Positions 32,699 through 40,858 of a stretch of DNA of 64,000 nt are shown piece by piece (position 1 is the stretch's first letter; each line of letters opens with the position of its first letter). The position numbers were made by a program, and so were the translations under genes. Source of the DNA: Salibaculum sp031581025 (GTDB lineage: Bacteria > Pseudomonadota > Alphaproteobacteria > Rhodobacterales > Rhodobacteraceae). The notes under the pieces were generated by a model. It was not told the DNA's origin. It did no database searches and saw nothing but the letters and a program-made list of their open reading frames with translations. The stretch lies in the NCBI RefSeq assembly GCF_031581025.1, contig NZ_JAVLCA010000001.1; one strand, given 5' to 3'.

Positions 32699-34630
32699 AT
32701 GCGCGACGACAGACCTCAAACACCGCTTCTGGACCGGGTGGCCGGGCCATCCGACCTGCGCCAGTTTCCCGATGCCAAGCTGGCCCGGCTCGCCACGGAG
32801 CTGCGCTCAGAGGTGATCTCGGCCGTCTCCGAGACCGGCGGGCATCTCGGCTCCTCGCTGGGTGTGGTGGAGTTGAGCGTGGCGATCCACGCCGTCTTCG
32901 ACACCCCCCGCGACAAGCTGGTCTGGGACGTGGGCCACCAGTGCTATCCGCACAAGATCCTGACCGGGCGGCGCGACCGCATCCGCACCCTGCGCCAGAA
33001 GGACGGCCTGTCGGGCTTTACCAAGCGAAGCGAGTCCCTGCATGACCCCTTCGGCGCGGCGCATTCCAGCACCTCGATCAGCGCGGCGCTGGGCTTTGCC
33101 GTGGGCCGCGACATGGGCCAGCCGACAGGGGATTCCATCGCCGTGATCGGCGACGGGGCGATCAGCGCCGGTATGGCCTACGAGGCGATGAACAACGCGG
33201 GGCACGAGGGGCGGCGCCTTTTCGTGATCCTCAACGACAACGAGATGTCCATCGCGCCGCCCGTGGGGGCGATGTCGTCCTACCTCAGCCGGATGTATGC
33301 CAGCGAGCCGCTGGCGCGGGTGCGGTCCATGGCCGAGGGGGTCGAGTCCGCCATGCCCGCCCCCATGCGCGAGGGGGCAAAGCGCGCGCGCCAGATGGTC
33401 ACCGGGCTGACCGGCAGTGGAACGCTCTTCGAGGAGCTGGGCTTCGACTACATCGGCCCCATCGACGGGCACGACATGGACCAGCTGCTGCCGGTGCTGC
33501 GCGCCGCGCGGGCGCGGGCGACCGGGCCGGTGCTGATCCATTGCTGCACGGTCAAGGGCAAGGGCTATGGCCCCGCCGAGGACGCCGCCGACTGCGGCCA
33601 CGGCGTGGCGAAATTCGACCCCGCCACCGGGGCGCAGGCCAAGAAGGCCGCTGGCGCGCCGTCCTACACCTCGGTCTTCGGAAACGCGCTTACCGACGCG
33701 GCCACGCGCGACGACCGCGTGGTTGCCGTCACCGCGGCGATGCCGGACGGCACGGGAGTGGCGAAGATGGCCGAGCGCTTTCCGGCCCGGGTCTTTGATG
33801 TCGGCATCGCCGAACAGCACGGTGTGACCTTCGCCGCCGGCATGGCGGCCAGCGGGCTGAAACCCTTCTGCGCGATCTATTCGACCTTCCTGCAGCGTGC
33901 CTATGACCAGGTGGTCCATGACGTGGCCATCCAGGGCCTGCCGGTGCGCTTTGCCATCGACCGCGCCGGGCTGGTGGGCGCCGACGGGGCGACCCATGCC
34001 GGGGCCTTCGACGTCGGCTACCTGTCCAGCCTGCCGGGCTTTACCGTCATGGCGGCCGCGGACGAGGCCGAGCTTGTCCACATGGTGGCCACCGCCGCCG
34101 CGCATGAAGGCGGCCCGATCGCCTTTCGCTATCCGCGCGGGTCGGGCACCGGCGTGGCGCTGCCCGAACGGGGCGAGGTGCTTGAGATCGGCAAGGGCCG
34201 ATTGATCCGGCAGGGCGAAGAGGTCGCGATCCTGTCTTTCGGGGCCCACTTGGGAGAGTGCCTGAAAGCTGCCGATGCGCTGGCGGAGGACGGGATCGGC
34301 GCGACCGTGGCCGATGCGCGCTTTGCCAAGCCGCTGGACGGCGACCTTGTCGAAACGCTGGCGCGCGATCACCGGGTTCTGGTGACGGTCGAGCAGGGGG
34401 CCGAGGGCGGTTTTGGATCGGTCGTCATGCATGAACTGGCCCGGCGGGGCTGTTTCGACCGGGGCCTTGCGATCCGCAATATCTGCCTGCCGGATCGTTT
34501 CATCGACCAGGCCAGCCCGGCCGAGATGTATGCCGAGGCGGGCATGACCGCCGGGGATATCGCCGACCGTGTCCGTGGCGCGCTGGGCATCGGGGCACCG
34601 GCGCTCTCGCTGGTGGGCCGATCCGTCTGA
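32699..34630 (+). CDS. dxs: 1-deoxy-D-xylulose-5-phosphate synthase
   Basis: 643 residues. N-terminal thiamine-diphosphate region (AVIGDGAISAGMAYEAMNNAG with GDG...NN), central DVGIAEQHGVTFAAGMA transketolase-like catalytic Glu region, and C-terminal domain. First step of the MEP isoprenoid pathway, feeding carotenoid and phytyl synthesis. Start at 32699 has GGGGGGAG upstream. Its position after the puf genes is shared with Rhodobacter. Confidence 0.95.
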   Translation: MRDDRPQTPLLDRVAGPSDLRQFPDAKLARLATELRSEVISAVSETGGHLGSSLGVVELSVAIHAVFDTPRDKLVWDVGHQCYPHKILTGRRDRIRTLRQKDGLSGFTKRSESLHDPFGAAHSSTSISAALGFAVGRDMGQPTGDSIAVIGDGAISAGMAYEAMNNAGHEGRRLFVILNDNEMSIAPPVGAMSSYLSRMYASEPLARVRSMAEGVESAMPAPMREGAKRARQMVTGLTGSGTLFEELGFDYIGPIDGHDMDQLLPVLRAARARATGPVLIHCCTVKGKGYGPAEDAADCGHGVAKFDPATGAQAKKAAGAPSYTSVFGNALTDAATRDDRVVAVTAAMPDGTGVAKMAERFPARVFDVGIAEQHGVTFAAGMAASGLKPFCAIYSTFLQRAYDQVVHDVAIQGLPVRFAIDRAGLVGADGATHAGAFDVGYLSSLPGFTVMAAADEAELVHMVATAAAHEGGPIAFRYPRGSGTGVALPERGEVLEIGKGRLIRQGEEVAILSFGAHLGECLKAADALAEDGIGATVADARFAKPLDGDLVETLARDHRVLVTVEQGAEGGFGSVVMHELARRGCFDRGLAIRNICLPDRFIDQASPAEMYAEAGMTAGDIADRVRGALGIGAPALSLVGRSV

Positions 34631-34644
34631 CATCCCCGCACATG

Positions 34645-34675
34645 AAAAAGCCCGGGGCGCTGATGCGCTCCGGGC
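34645..34675 (-). terminator. Rho-independent terminator of the pseudoazurin gene
   Basis: 11-bp stem (34650-34660 with 34665-34675, one G-U) on a four-base loop, followed on the minus strand by five T. It also forms a hairpin 19 nt after the dxs stop and may act in both directions, but a T-run is present only for the minus strand. Confidence 0.8.
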
Positions 34676-34702
34676 CGTCGCGTGCCGGATTTTGGGTCTG
34701 GC

Positions 34703-35206
34703 TCAGGCGTTTTCCTCGGCCAGCATCTCCTCGGCGCGGGCGAAGATTTCGTCGTAACGCTTCTTTTCCTGGCCGCGGGTCTGGGCCTGGCGGGCCTCTT
34801 CGAAGTTTACCGAGGCATCGCCCACGAGCACCAGCCCGACCATGCCGAGGCCACGGTGGGGCAGGCAGAAATAGCCATAAGTGCCCTCGGTCTCAAGTGT
34901 GACTTCGACGTCCTGGTTGACGCGGCCGCGCCATTCCTCGCCGCCCTCGGGCATCATATCGGGGTTCACCTGGCTGTTGTGGCCCGGGTCCTCGGATACG
35001 AAGCGGATGGTGTCGCCGGGTTCGGCGCGCACGATGTCGGGGACGAAGACCATGCGCTCGGACCGGTCATCGGGATGGGAGTTGAGCATCAGCACCTCGT
35101 GCACCGTGCCCCCGCCATGGCTTTCGGCGCGGGCCGACAATCCGGCCATGCTGCCGGCCGCTGTGGCCGACATGAGTGCGAGCGTCTTGCGTCGTGTGAA
35201 TTTCAT
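34703..35206 (-). CDS. Pseudoazurin-like blue copper protein, Tat-exported
   Basis: 167 residues. The signal peptide has a twin-arginine motif (FTRRKTLAL). Type I copper ligands of pseudoazurin/plastocyanin are visible: His76 in PGHNSQV, Cys114 and His117 in YFCLPHRG, Met122 in GLGMVG. A C-terminal charged helix (about 135-167) extends past the usual end. A monocistronic unit with its own terminator between puf-dxs and hemA. I infer a periplasmic electron donor, possibly to PufC; a denitrification role is the alternative. Confidence 0.88.
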   Translation of the reverse strand: MKFTRRKTLALMSATAAGSMAGLSARAESHGGGTVHEVLMLNSHPDDRSERMVFVPDIVRAEPGDTIRFVSEDPGHNSQVNPDMMPEGGEEWRGRVNQDVEVTLETEGTYGYFCLPHRGLGMVGLVLVGDASVNFEEARQAQTRGQEKKRYDEIFARAEEMLAEENA

Positions 35207-35336
35207 GATTTGTTTCCTTTTTCGCCGTTACACGGCTCCGCCCGCCCGGGCGTAACCGTCGCTTGAGGGGAGTCGGACGATCCCCTGAAACATAGTGCAA
35301 GATGTATGGTTGCCGCGCCGCGTCAAGGGGAACCTG

Positions 35337-36551
35337 TCAGGCCACCGCGTGGGCAAGGGCGCATTGCTTCCACAATGTCGTGAGCGCTTCGACCAGATGC
35401 ACCAGGTCGGCGTCGCTGTGCAGCGGGCCGGGTGTGAAGCGCAGCCGTTCGGTGCCTTTGGGCACGGTCGGATAGTTGATCGGCTGCACGTAGATGCCGA
35501 AATCGCGCATCAGGATATCCGCCAGCATCCGGCACTTGACCGGGTCCTTGATCATCACCGGGATGATATGGCTGTCGTTGTGCAGGTGCGGGATGCCCTG
35601 CTTGTCGAGCATCTCGCGCAGCCGGGCCACTTGCCGGCGCTGCTGGTCGCGCTCGACCTGCGAGGTTTTCAGATGCGCGATCGAGGCCTGCGCGGCCGCC
35701 GCGATGGCGGGCGGCAGGGCGGTGGTGAAGATGAAGCCGCTGGCAAAGGACCGGATGAAGTCGCACAGCGCCGCCGAGCCGGTGACATAGCCCCCCATGC
35801 AGCCAAAGGCCTTGCCCAGCGTGCCCTCGATCAGGGTGATGCGGTGGGCGAGACCGCGCGCCTCGGAGATGCCGCCGCCGCGGGCGCCGTAAAGGCCCAC
35901 CGCGTGCACCTCGTCGAGATAGGTCATGGCGCCGTGCTTCTCGGCCACCTCGATGATCTCTTCCATGGGGCAGACGTCGCCATCCATGGAATAGACGCTC
36001 TCGAAGGCGACGATCTTGGGCGCATTGGCCGGCAGGGCGGACAGCTTGGCGTCCAGGTCCTGCGGGTCGTTGTGCTTCCAGATCACCTTTTGCGCCCGCG
36101 AATGGCGGATGCCCTCGATCATGGAGGCGTGGTTGCCCGCGTCCGACAGGATCACCGCGTCGGGCAGACGGGACCCAAGCGTCGAGAGCGCGGCCCAGTT
36201 CGAGACGTAGCCGCTGGTGAACAGCAGCGCCGCCTCCTTGCCGTGCAGGTCGGCCAACTCGGCCTCCAGCGCGACGTGGTGGCGGTTGGTGCCCGAGATG
36301 TTGCGGGTGCCGCCCGCGCCGGTGCCGCATTGGTCCACGGTATCCTTCATGGCCTGGCGCACGACCGGGTGCTGGCCCATGCCGAGGTAGTCGTTGGAAC
36401 ACCACACGGTGACCTCGTCGGGGGCCTCGGCGTCATGGCTGCGCGCGCGGGGAAAGGCCCCGCACTGGCGTTCGAGTTCTGCGAAGACGCGGTAATTCCC
36501 ATCGTCTTTCAAACGGTCCAGCTGCGCGGAAAACATCGCGTCAAAATCCAT
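35337..36551 (-). CDS. hemA: 5-aminolevulinate synthase HemA
   Basis: 404 residues of the pyridoxal-phosphate ALAS type, with YVSNWAALSTLGSRLPDAVILSD, DEVHAVGLYG and the Schiff-base lysine in GTLGKAFGCMGGY. It condenses glycine and succinyl-CoA, the committed step for all tetrapyrroles. The start overlaps the puhE end by 11 nt, making it the last gene of the bchF-to-hemA operon. The gap 35207-35336 after it carries the pseudoazurin promoter; I see no clear terminator. Confidence 0.96.
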   Translation of the reverse strand: MDFDAMFSAQLDRLKDDGNYRVFAELERQCGAFPRARSHDAEAPDEVTVWCSNDYLGMGQHPVVRQAMKDTVDQCGTGAGGTRNISGTNRHHVALEAELADLHGKEAALLFTSGYVSNWAALSTLGSRLPDAVILSDAGNHASMIEGIRHSRAQKVIWKHNDPQDLDAKLSALPANAPKIVAFESVYSMDGDVCPMEEIIEVAEKHGAMTYLDEVHAVGLYGARGGGISEARGLAHRITLIEGTLGKAFGCMGGYVTGSAALCDFIRSFASGFIFTTALPPAIAAAAQASIAHLKTSQVERDQQRRQVARLREMLDKQGIPHLHNDSHIIPVMIKDPVKCRMLADILMRDFGIYVQPINYPTVPKGTERLRFTPGPLHSDADLVHLVEALTTLWKQCALAHAVA

Positions 36552-37356
36552 GGGGTCCCTCCGGTCTTATCGTTTTGGTTGGTGTCTTGGGCGCGGGCAG
36601 CATCCAGCGCCAGAGCTTCGCATCCGGCAGCGGCAGCACCATGAGCCAGTGCTCCAGCGCGGCCAGCAGGGTCAGTGCGGTCAGCAGGGCAAAGCCAACG
36701 GCCGCGCCCGGGGTGGGGGCGGCCAGCAGCCGCTCGATCCAGCAGGCGCTGGCCCAGGTCAGCGCGGTGATCGAAATGGGAAAGACCCAGTTGAGCCGCG
36801 AGATCCGGAAATGGCTGGTCAGGTGGGCCAGCGCCTCGGGAATGAACTCGGTATTGATCCGGGGCACGCCGAAATAGAGGTTCAGCTTGGCCGAGACCCG
36901 CGCGAAATAAAGCGTCGTGAAGATCCACGGCGCGACGATATTGGCTGCGCCGAAGCCCGCGATCCAGATCCCGGCCAGCACCGCGGTCAGCAGCACCTCG
37001 TGATGGGCGATCGTGCCCCAGGCCCGCAGGAAGCGTTCCCATTCAGGCAGGCGCTCGGGGCAGGGGCGCAGGTTGGGGCCGGTGATCGCGCCGGTCAGGA
37101 AGGCCAGTTCGATCCAGCCCCAGAGCGCCAGGGCCGAGAGGAAGGCCCCGTAGGCCGCCGCCGGCCCGGTCTGGTCCAGCGTGACCCAAAAGCCCCAAGC
37201 ACCCAGCACCGGCACCGGCAAGGCCCCCCAGGTCAGTGCGCGGCGGGCCACGGCGCCGGACCTGTCGGCCCGGCGCACCACCAGCAGGATGATCCCGGTG
37301 GAAAACCACCACAGGAACAGCGCGACGCCGGCGGCGATCCAGGGGTTGGCCATCAT
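36541..37356 (-). CDS. puhE: PuhE, photosynthetic complex assembly membrane protein
   Basis: 271 residues with 6-7 membrane helices and segments such as NLYFGVPRINTEFIPEALAHL, matching PuhE (DUF3623, orf292 type), which affects bacteriochlorophyll levels and core assembly. Two adjacent ATGs (37356, 37353) are possible starts after a GGGGGG ribosome-like stretch. Between acsF and hemA as in other Rhodobacteraceae. Confidence 0.9.
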   Translation of the reverse strand: MMANPWIAAGVALFLWWFSTGIILLVVRRADRSGAVARRALTWGALPVPVLGAWGFWVTLDQTGPAAAYGAFLSALALWGWIELAFLTGAITGPNLRPCPERLPEWERFLRAWGTIAHHEVLLTAVLAGIWIAGFGAANIVAPWIFTTLYFARVSAKLNLYFGVPRINTEFIPEALAHLTSHFRISRLNWVFPISITALTWASACWIERLLAAPTPGAAVGFALLTALTLLAALEHWLMVLPLPDAKLWRWMLPAPKTPTKTIRPEGPHGF

Positions 37357-37405
37357 GGCGCCCCCCCCGGGCCTGCCTGGCCGCGATATGTCCCCCCGGC
37401 GCCCA

Positions 37406-38554
37406 TCAGTAGGCGGGCTGCAGCCGCGGGCTGTCGGGCACGTCGTGCCGCTTGGCCGGGATAAAGTAGAGCCGGGCAAAGGCCGTGGCCGCACGCGCCT
37501 GGGCCGTCAGCCGCTGCAGCCCGCCCATAAGCCCGCCGCGCTTGCGCGCGGCGTCCAGGTCGGCATTAGCCCGCTGCAGGCGTTCCAGGCCCGCCTGCCA
37601 GCGCGGATTCTGGATATCCAGCGTGATCGGGAAGACCTGCTTTGAGATCTCGGAGGTCTTGGTGAAAACCTCCTGCGCGTACCAGTCGGGATCGACGCCA
37701 AGGGCCTTGTGAAAGGCCGGGCGCTGGTGGTCGCGGACATACATCGTGGCAAAGACCGCCGTCAGGAAGAACTTGATCCAGTACACGTTGCGCCCGCTGG
37801 TGATCTTGGGGTCCGTGCGCATCAGCAGCGCGAAGGCCTCGCCGTGGCTGAACTCGTCGTTGCACCATTCGCGGAACCACTTGAACAGCGGGTGAAAGCG
37901 GTGCTCGGGGTGTTCTTCGAGGTGCCGGAAGATGGTGATGTAGCGGGCATAGCCGATCTTTTCCGACAGGTAAGTGGCGTAGTAAATGAACTTGGGCCGG
38001 AAGTAGGTGTATTTCTTCTTCTGCGTCAGAAAGCCGAGGTTCACCGCCACGCCCGCCTCGCGCAGGGCGTCGTTGATGAAGCCCGCGTGCCGCGCCTCGT
38101 CGCGCGCCATCAGCTGGAACAGCTGCGTGACGTCGGGGTTGGTGCCGCGCCGCTTCATTTCCTTGTAGAGTACGCAGCCCGAGAACTCGGCGGTGCAGGA
38201 CGAGATCAGGAAGTCGATGAATTCCTTGCGCAGGGCGGGGTCCATACCCTCCCAGTCGACATGGTCCCAGTCCTCGTTCTTCTTGAAGTGGCCCTTGTTG
38301 GGGTCGGCCACCATCTGCGCGATCAGCTTGTCCCAGTCGGCGCGCACGGGGCTGACGTCGATCGCGTCAAGCTCGTCGAAATCGGTGGTGTAGAAGCGCG
38401 GCGTCAGCAGGGTGTTCGACATGGCCGCCTCGGTGGCCGCGGTGCTGTCGAATTTCGCCTGCTCCTGCTGGATGGCGATGCCTTCCTCGGCGGTTTTCGC
38501 ATCGGCGCTATGAGTCGCGCCAGAGGCGCGCGTCTGCGAGTCCTGGACGTTCAT
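37406..38554 (-). CDS. acsF: AcsF, oxygen-dependent Mg-protoporphyrin monomethyl ester cyclase
   Basis: 382 residues. Di-iron ligands in the form ...CTAEFSGCVLYKE..., MARDEARHAGF (EXXH type) and CNDEFSHGEAFAL (EXXH) are intact. It closes the isocyclic ring E using O2. Start at 38554 with AGGAGG upstream and ATGA overlap with bciE. The window also encodes BchE, the O2-independent alternative. Confidence 0.96.
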   Translation of the reverse strand: MNVQDSQTRASGATHSADAKTAEEGIAIQQEQAKFDSTAATEAAMSNTLLTPRFYTTDFDELDAIDVSPVRADWDKLIAQMVADPNKGHFKKNEDWDHVDWEGMDPALRKEFIDFLISSCTAEFSGCVLYKEMKRRGTNPDVTQLFQLMARDEARHAGFINDALREAGVAVNLGFLTQKKKYTYFRPKFIYYATYLSEKIGYARYITIFRHLEEHPEHRFHPLFKWFREWCNDEFSHGEAFALLMRTDPKITSGRNVYWIKFFLTAVFATMYVRDHQRPAFHKALGVDPDWYAQEVFTKTSEISKQVFPITLDIQNPRWQAGLERLQRANADLDAARKRGGLMGGLQRLTAQARAATAFARLYFIPAKRHDVPDSPRLQPAY

Positions 38555-38847
38555 AGCGTCACCTCCTCGGAGAAGGAAAATTCGCAAAGCTCCATGACCT
38601 CGAAATCGCCGGTCAGGCGGGTCCAGAGCCGTTCCAGCCCGCTGGCGCGCACGATGGTCGCCTCGCGGTCCTCGGTGACGATCTCGCCGAAGGGCGCCAT
38701 GATCTCGGGGCCGTGCACCTTCACCTCGTCGCCCGGATAGACGGTGGCGCCGTTGTTGAACCGCAGATGCGCGTGAAGCGATTCGAACTTGTGGCTGATC
38801 TCCACCGTGCAGGGGGCACGTTCAATTTCCCTGGTAAGCCATCCCAT
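38551..38847 (-). CDS. bciE: BciE-like auxiliary subunit of the AcsF cyclase
   Basis: 98 residues, MGWLTREIERAPCTVEISHK onward, strong AAGGAGG ribosome site. It lies between puhC and acsF and is translationally coupled to acsF (ATGA). In Rhodobacter sphaeroides the small gene in this place (rsp_6110, BciE) is needed for AcsF activity; identity here rests on position, size and the tight coupling. Confidence 0.8.
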   Translation of the reverse strand: MGWLTREIERAPCTVEISHKFESLHAHLRFNNGATVYPGDEVKVHGPEIMAPFGEIVTEDREATIVRASGLERLWTRLTGDFEVMELCEFSFSEEVTL

Positions 38848-38920
38848 TCTTGGCCTCCTTTTCCCTGTTGGCGCATGTCCGTTGTCCCGGGCGGGGTCCC
38901 GCCCTCCCGGGTGACATGCC

Positions 38921-39394
38921 TCATTGCGCCAGAAGCCATGCAAAGGCCCCGGCATTGTCCGCGCCGAACCCCATCAGGTCGGCGCTCCAGCCCGTTGACG
39001 GGTCGTGGATGGTGAGGCGGCCCGTGTCGTGCCGCCTGAGCGTGACAGGGCCGTCGAGGGCGACCCGGTGTTTCGTGCGTTCGCGTTCGATGACCCGCAT
39101 CACCCCGGACACGAATCCGCCCTGGTCCGGCCCCAGATCGGCGATCAGGGCGCCATCGGGCCCGCGCACCGTAACCGCCCCGGACATGTCGCCGGTCATG
39201 AGCAATTCGCGCGATTGCACCACGTCCCCCTGGGGCGGCGTGGCGATCAGCGGCCGGTCGGTCAGCCGGGCCAGGGTCACAATCACCAGCACCGCCATGA
39301 CCAGGCCGAACATGGCCCGGACCATGGTGCGGGGGATCAGGTCCTTGTTGTGGATGGCGGGGGGATGGGTTTCTGTCTGGGTCATCTCTTGCAC
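38921..39394 (-). CDS. puhC: PuhC, photosynthetic complex assembly protein
   Basis: 157 residues: short cytoplasmic N-terminus, one membrane helix (TMVRAMFGLVMAVLVIVTLA), then a soluble domain with LLMTGDMSGAVTV and GFVSGVMRVIERER, matching PuhC (orf162b type). Required for proper core complex levels. A GC hairpin GGGCGGG/CCCGCCC (38889-38904) follows it before bciE. Confidence 0.92.
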   Translation of the reverse strand: MQEMTQTETHPPAIHNKDLIPRTMVRAMFGLVMAVLVIVTLARLTDRPLIATPPQGDVVQSRELLMTGDMSGAVTVRGPDGALIADLGPDQGGFVSGVMRVIERERTKHRVALDGPVTLRRHDTGRLTIHDPSTGWSADLMGFGADNAGAFAWLLAQ

Positions 39395-39398
39395 CTGC

Positions 39399-40043
39399 TT
39401 ACTCGGCGGCCACTTGCGCGGGCCGTGGCGTTTCGGTCCGGGCCAGTTGAGGCGTGTTCACGCGCGCCTCGGCGGCCTCGGCCAGCAGCCCGGCCACTTT
39501 GTCGGCCTCGGGGATGCAGCGCAGCGCGGGCTGCGGGTTGCGGATGTGCCAGGGCCGCACATGCGGCCAGCAGACCAGGTAGCTCAGCTTGGTGTCGCCC
39601 AGCAACTCCAGTGCGATGGTGCCGGTGCCGCCCCGGCGCGTGGTCAGATCGGCGCGGGCGATCTGCGTGAAGGGCAGGTTCAGCGTCACCGTCAGGGCCG
39701 CGCCGATGCGCATGGCCACCCGCCGGTTGGTGATGGTGTAGACCGTGCTGCGCGCCTGCACGACACCGATCAGCAGCAGCAGCGCCGCCGCGATCCCGCC
39801 CAGGATCAGGAACGGAAAGGAGGCCGCGAAAGCGCTGGCCAGGCTGACCTGGTCCACCAGCATCCCGAAACGCCAGAGCGCCAGCGCGACGAAATAGGCC
39901 GCGACCCAGCCCAGGTTGAGCGAGTCCCGCGTCAGCGCCCACCAGTCGGGGCGTCCCTGCCAAAGGATGTGCTCGCCCTCGGGCGGGGTCTCGGGCAGGC
40001 CCTTGACGGGTTCGGTTGCGAAATCGTCGTGCTGGGAACTCAT
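39399..40043 (-). CDS. puhB: PuhB, reaction centre assembly factor
   Basis: 214 residues, the classical orf214 length. A PH-like domain with two or three helices; GEHILWQGRPDWWALTRDSL and YTITNRRVAMRIGAAL are typical. Start at 40043 by SD AAGGAGAGG. Assists insertion of PuhA/reaction centre. 4 nt before puhC. Confidence 0.93.
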   Translation of the reverse strand: MSSQHDDFATEPVKGLPETPPEGEHILWQGRPDWWALTRDSLNLGWVAAYFVALALWRFGMLVDQVSLASAFAASFPFLILGGIAAALLLLIGVVQARSTVYTITNRRVAMRIGAALTVTLNLPFTQIARADLTTRRGGTGTIALELLGDTKLSYLVCWPHVRPWHIRNPQPALRCIPEADKVAGLLAEAAEARVNTPQLARTETPRPAQVAAE

Positions 40044-40059
40044 GGCAGCCTCTCCTTGT

Positions 40060-40833
40060 TCAGCCCAGTTGGGGCTCTTGACGGGCCTGCGAGGCATAGA
40101 GCGTGCCGCCGGCGTAGTAGCCGCAGATCTTCTCTTCCTCGAGCATGGTCACCTGGTTGGGCGAGGCGTTCTGCGGCACGCCCGCAAAGTGCTGCCCGAA
40201 GATCGAGCGCACCTTGACCTCGCTCGATTTGATCCGGGCCATGGTCAGCGGGATCAGGCGCTTGCCGCCGCCGTGGTCGGCGTCGAGTTCCACCTCGATG
40301 TAGCGCACCAGCTGCTCGGGTTCGTCGATCCACATGTCGGTGATGGCGCCGACGACCTCGTTGTCGCCCGCGACCACCGGCAGCCCGCGCGGATCACGCC
40401 CGGCGGCCACGTTGAAATGATCGGTGGCGGCCATGGGCACGATCTTCGGATGGCCGTGGCCGTCAAGCTCGGGGATGTCGCGCCGCGGCGCCCAGGAGGC
40501 CGGGCCGACGCCGTCGACCATGGGATCGCCCGTCGGCTCCAGCGGAAAGCCGTTGGTCGCAGAGGTCTTCTCCAGCGCCAGGTCGCTGCGCTCGGGGGTC
40601 TGGCCCGAGGGCACGGTGACCGCGCCGCGGCCATGGGGCAGGGTGAAGGTCTTGTCGCGCGGCAGCGGGAACAGCCCCTCGTTGGACGAGGGGGTGCCCG
40701 CGTCGTCCTCCAGCGGGTAGCCCTCGCGCATGTTCTCGCGCTGGATGTAGACGATCAGCGCGGCGAAGAAGATCCAGAACAGCCAGAGCGATACGCTGGC
40801 CAGGTCCACTTGTCCGAAGAATGTTTCCGTCAT
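40060..40833 (-). CDS. puhA: Photosynthetic reaction centre H subunit
   Basis: 257 residues with one N-terminal membrane helix (SLWLFWIFFAALIVYIQREN) then the cytoplasmic PRC-barrel domain, including NVAAGRDPRGLPVVAGDNEVVG. It caps the L/M core and helps proton entry to QB. 25 nt after lhaA. Confidence 0.96.
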   Translation of the reverse strand: MTETFFGQVDLASVSLWLFWIFFAALIVYIQRENMREGYPLEDDAGTPSSNEGLFPLPRDKTFTLPHGRGAVTVPSGQTPERSDLALEKTSATNGFPLEPTGDPMVDGVGPASWAPRRDIPELDGHGHPKIVPMAATDHFNVAAGRDPRGLPVVAGDNEVVGAITDMWIDEPEQLVRYIEVELDADHGGGKRLIPLTMARIKSSEVKVRSIFGQHFAGVPQNASPNQVTMLEEEKICGYYAGGTLYASQARQEPQLG

Positions 40834-40858
40834 GTCCGTGTCCTTTCAAAGGCGGGTC

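Noticed and set aside
35207..35336. Possible FNR/Anr site before pseudoazurin
   Set aside because: No TTGAT-N4-ATCAA-like palindrome could be found; only loose -35/-10-like words (TTGACG, TATGTT).
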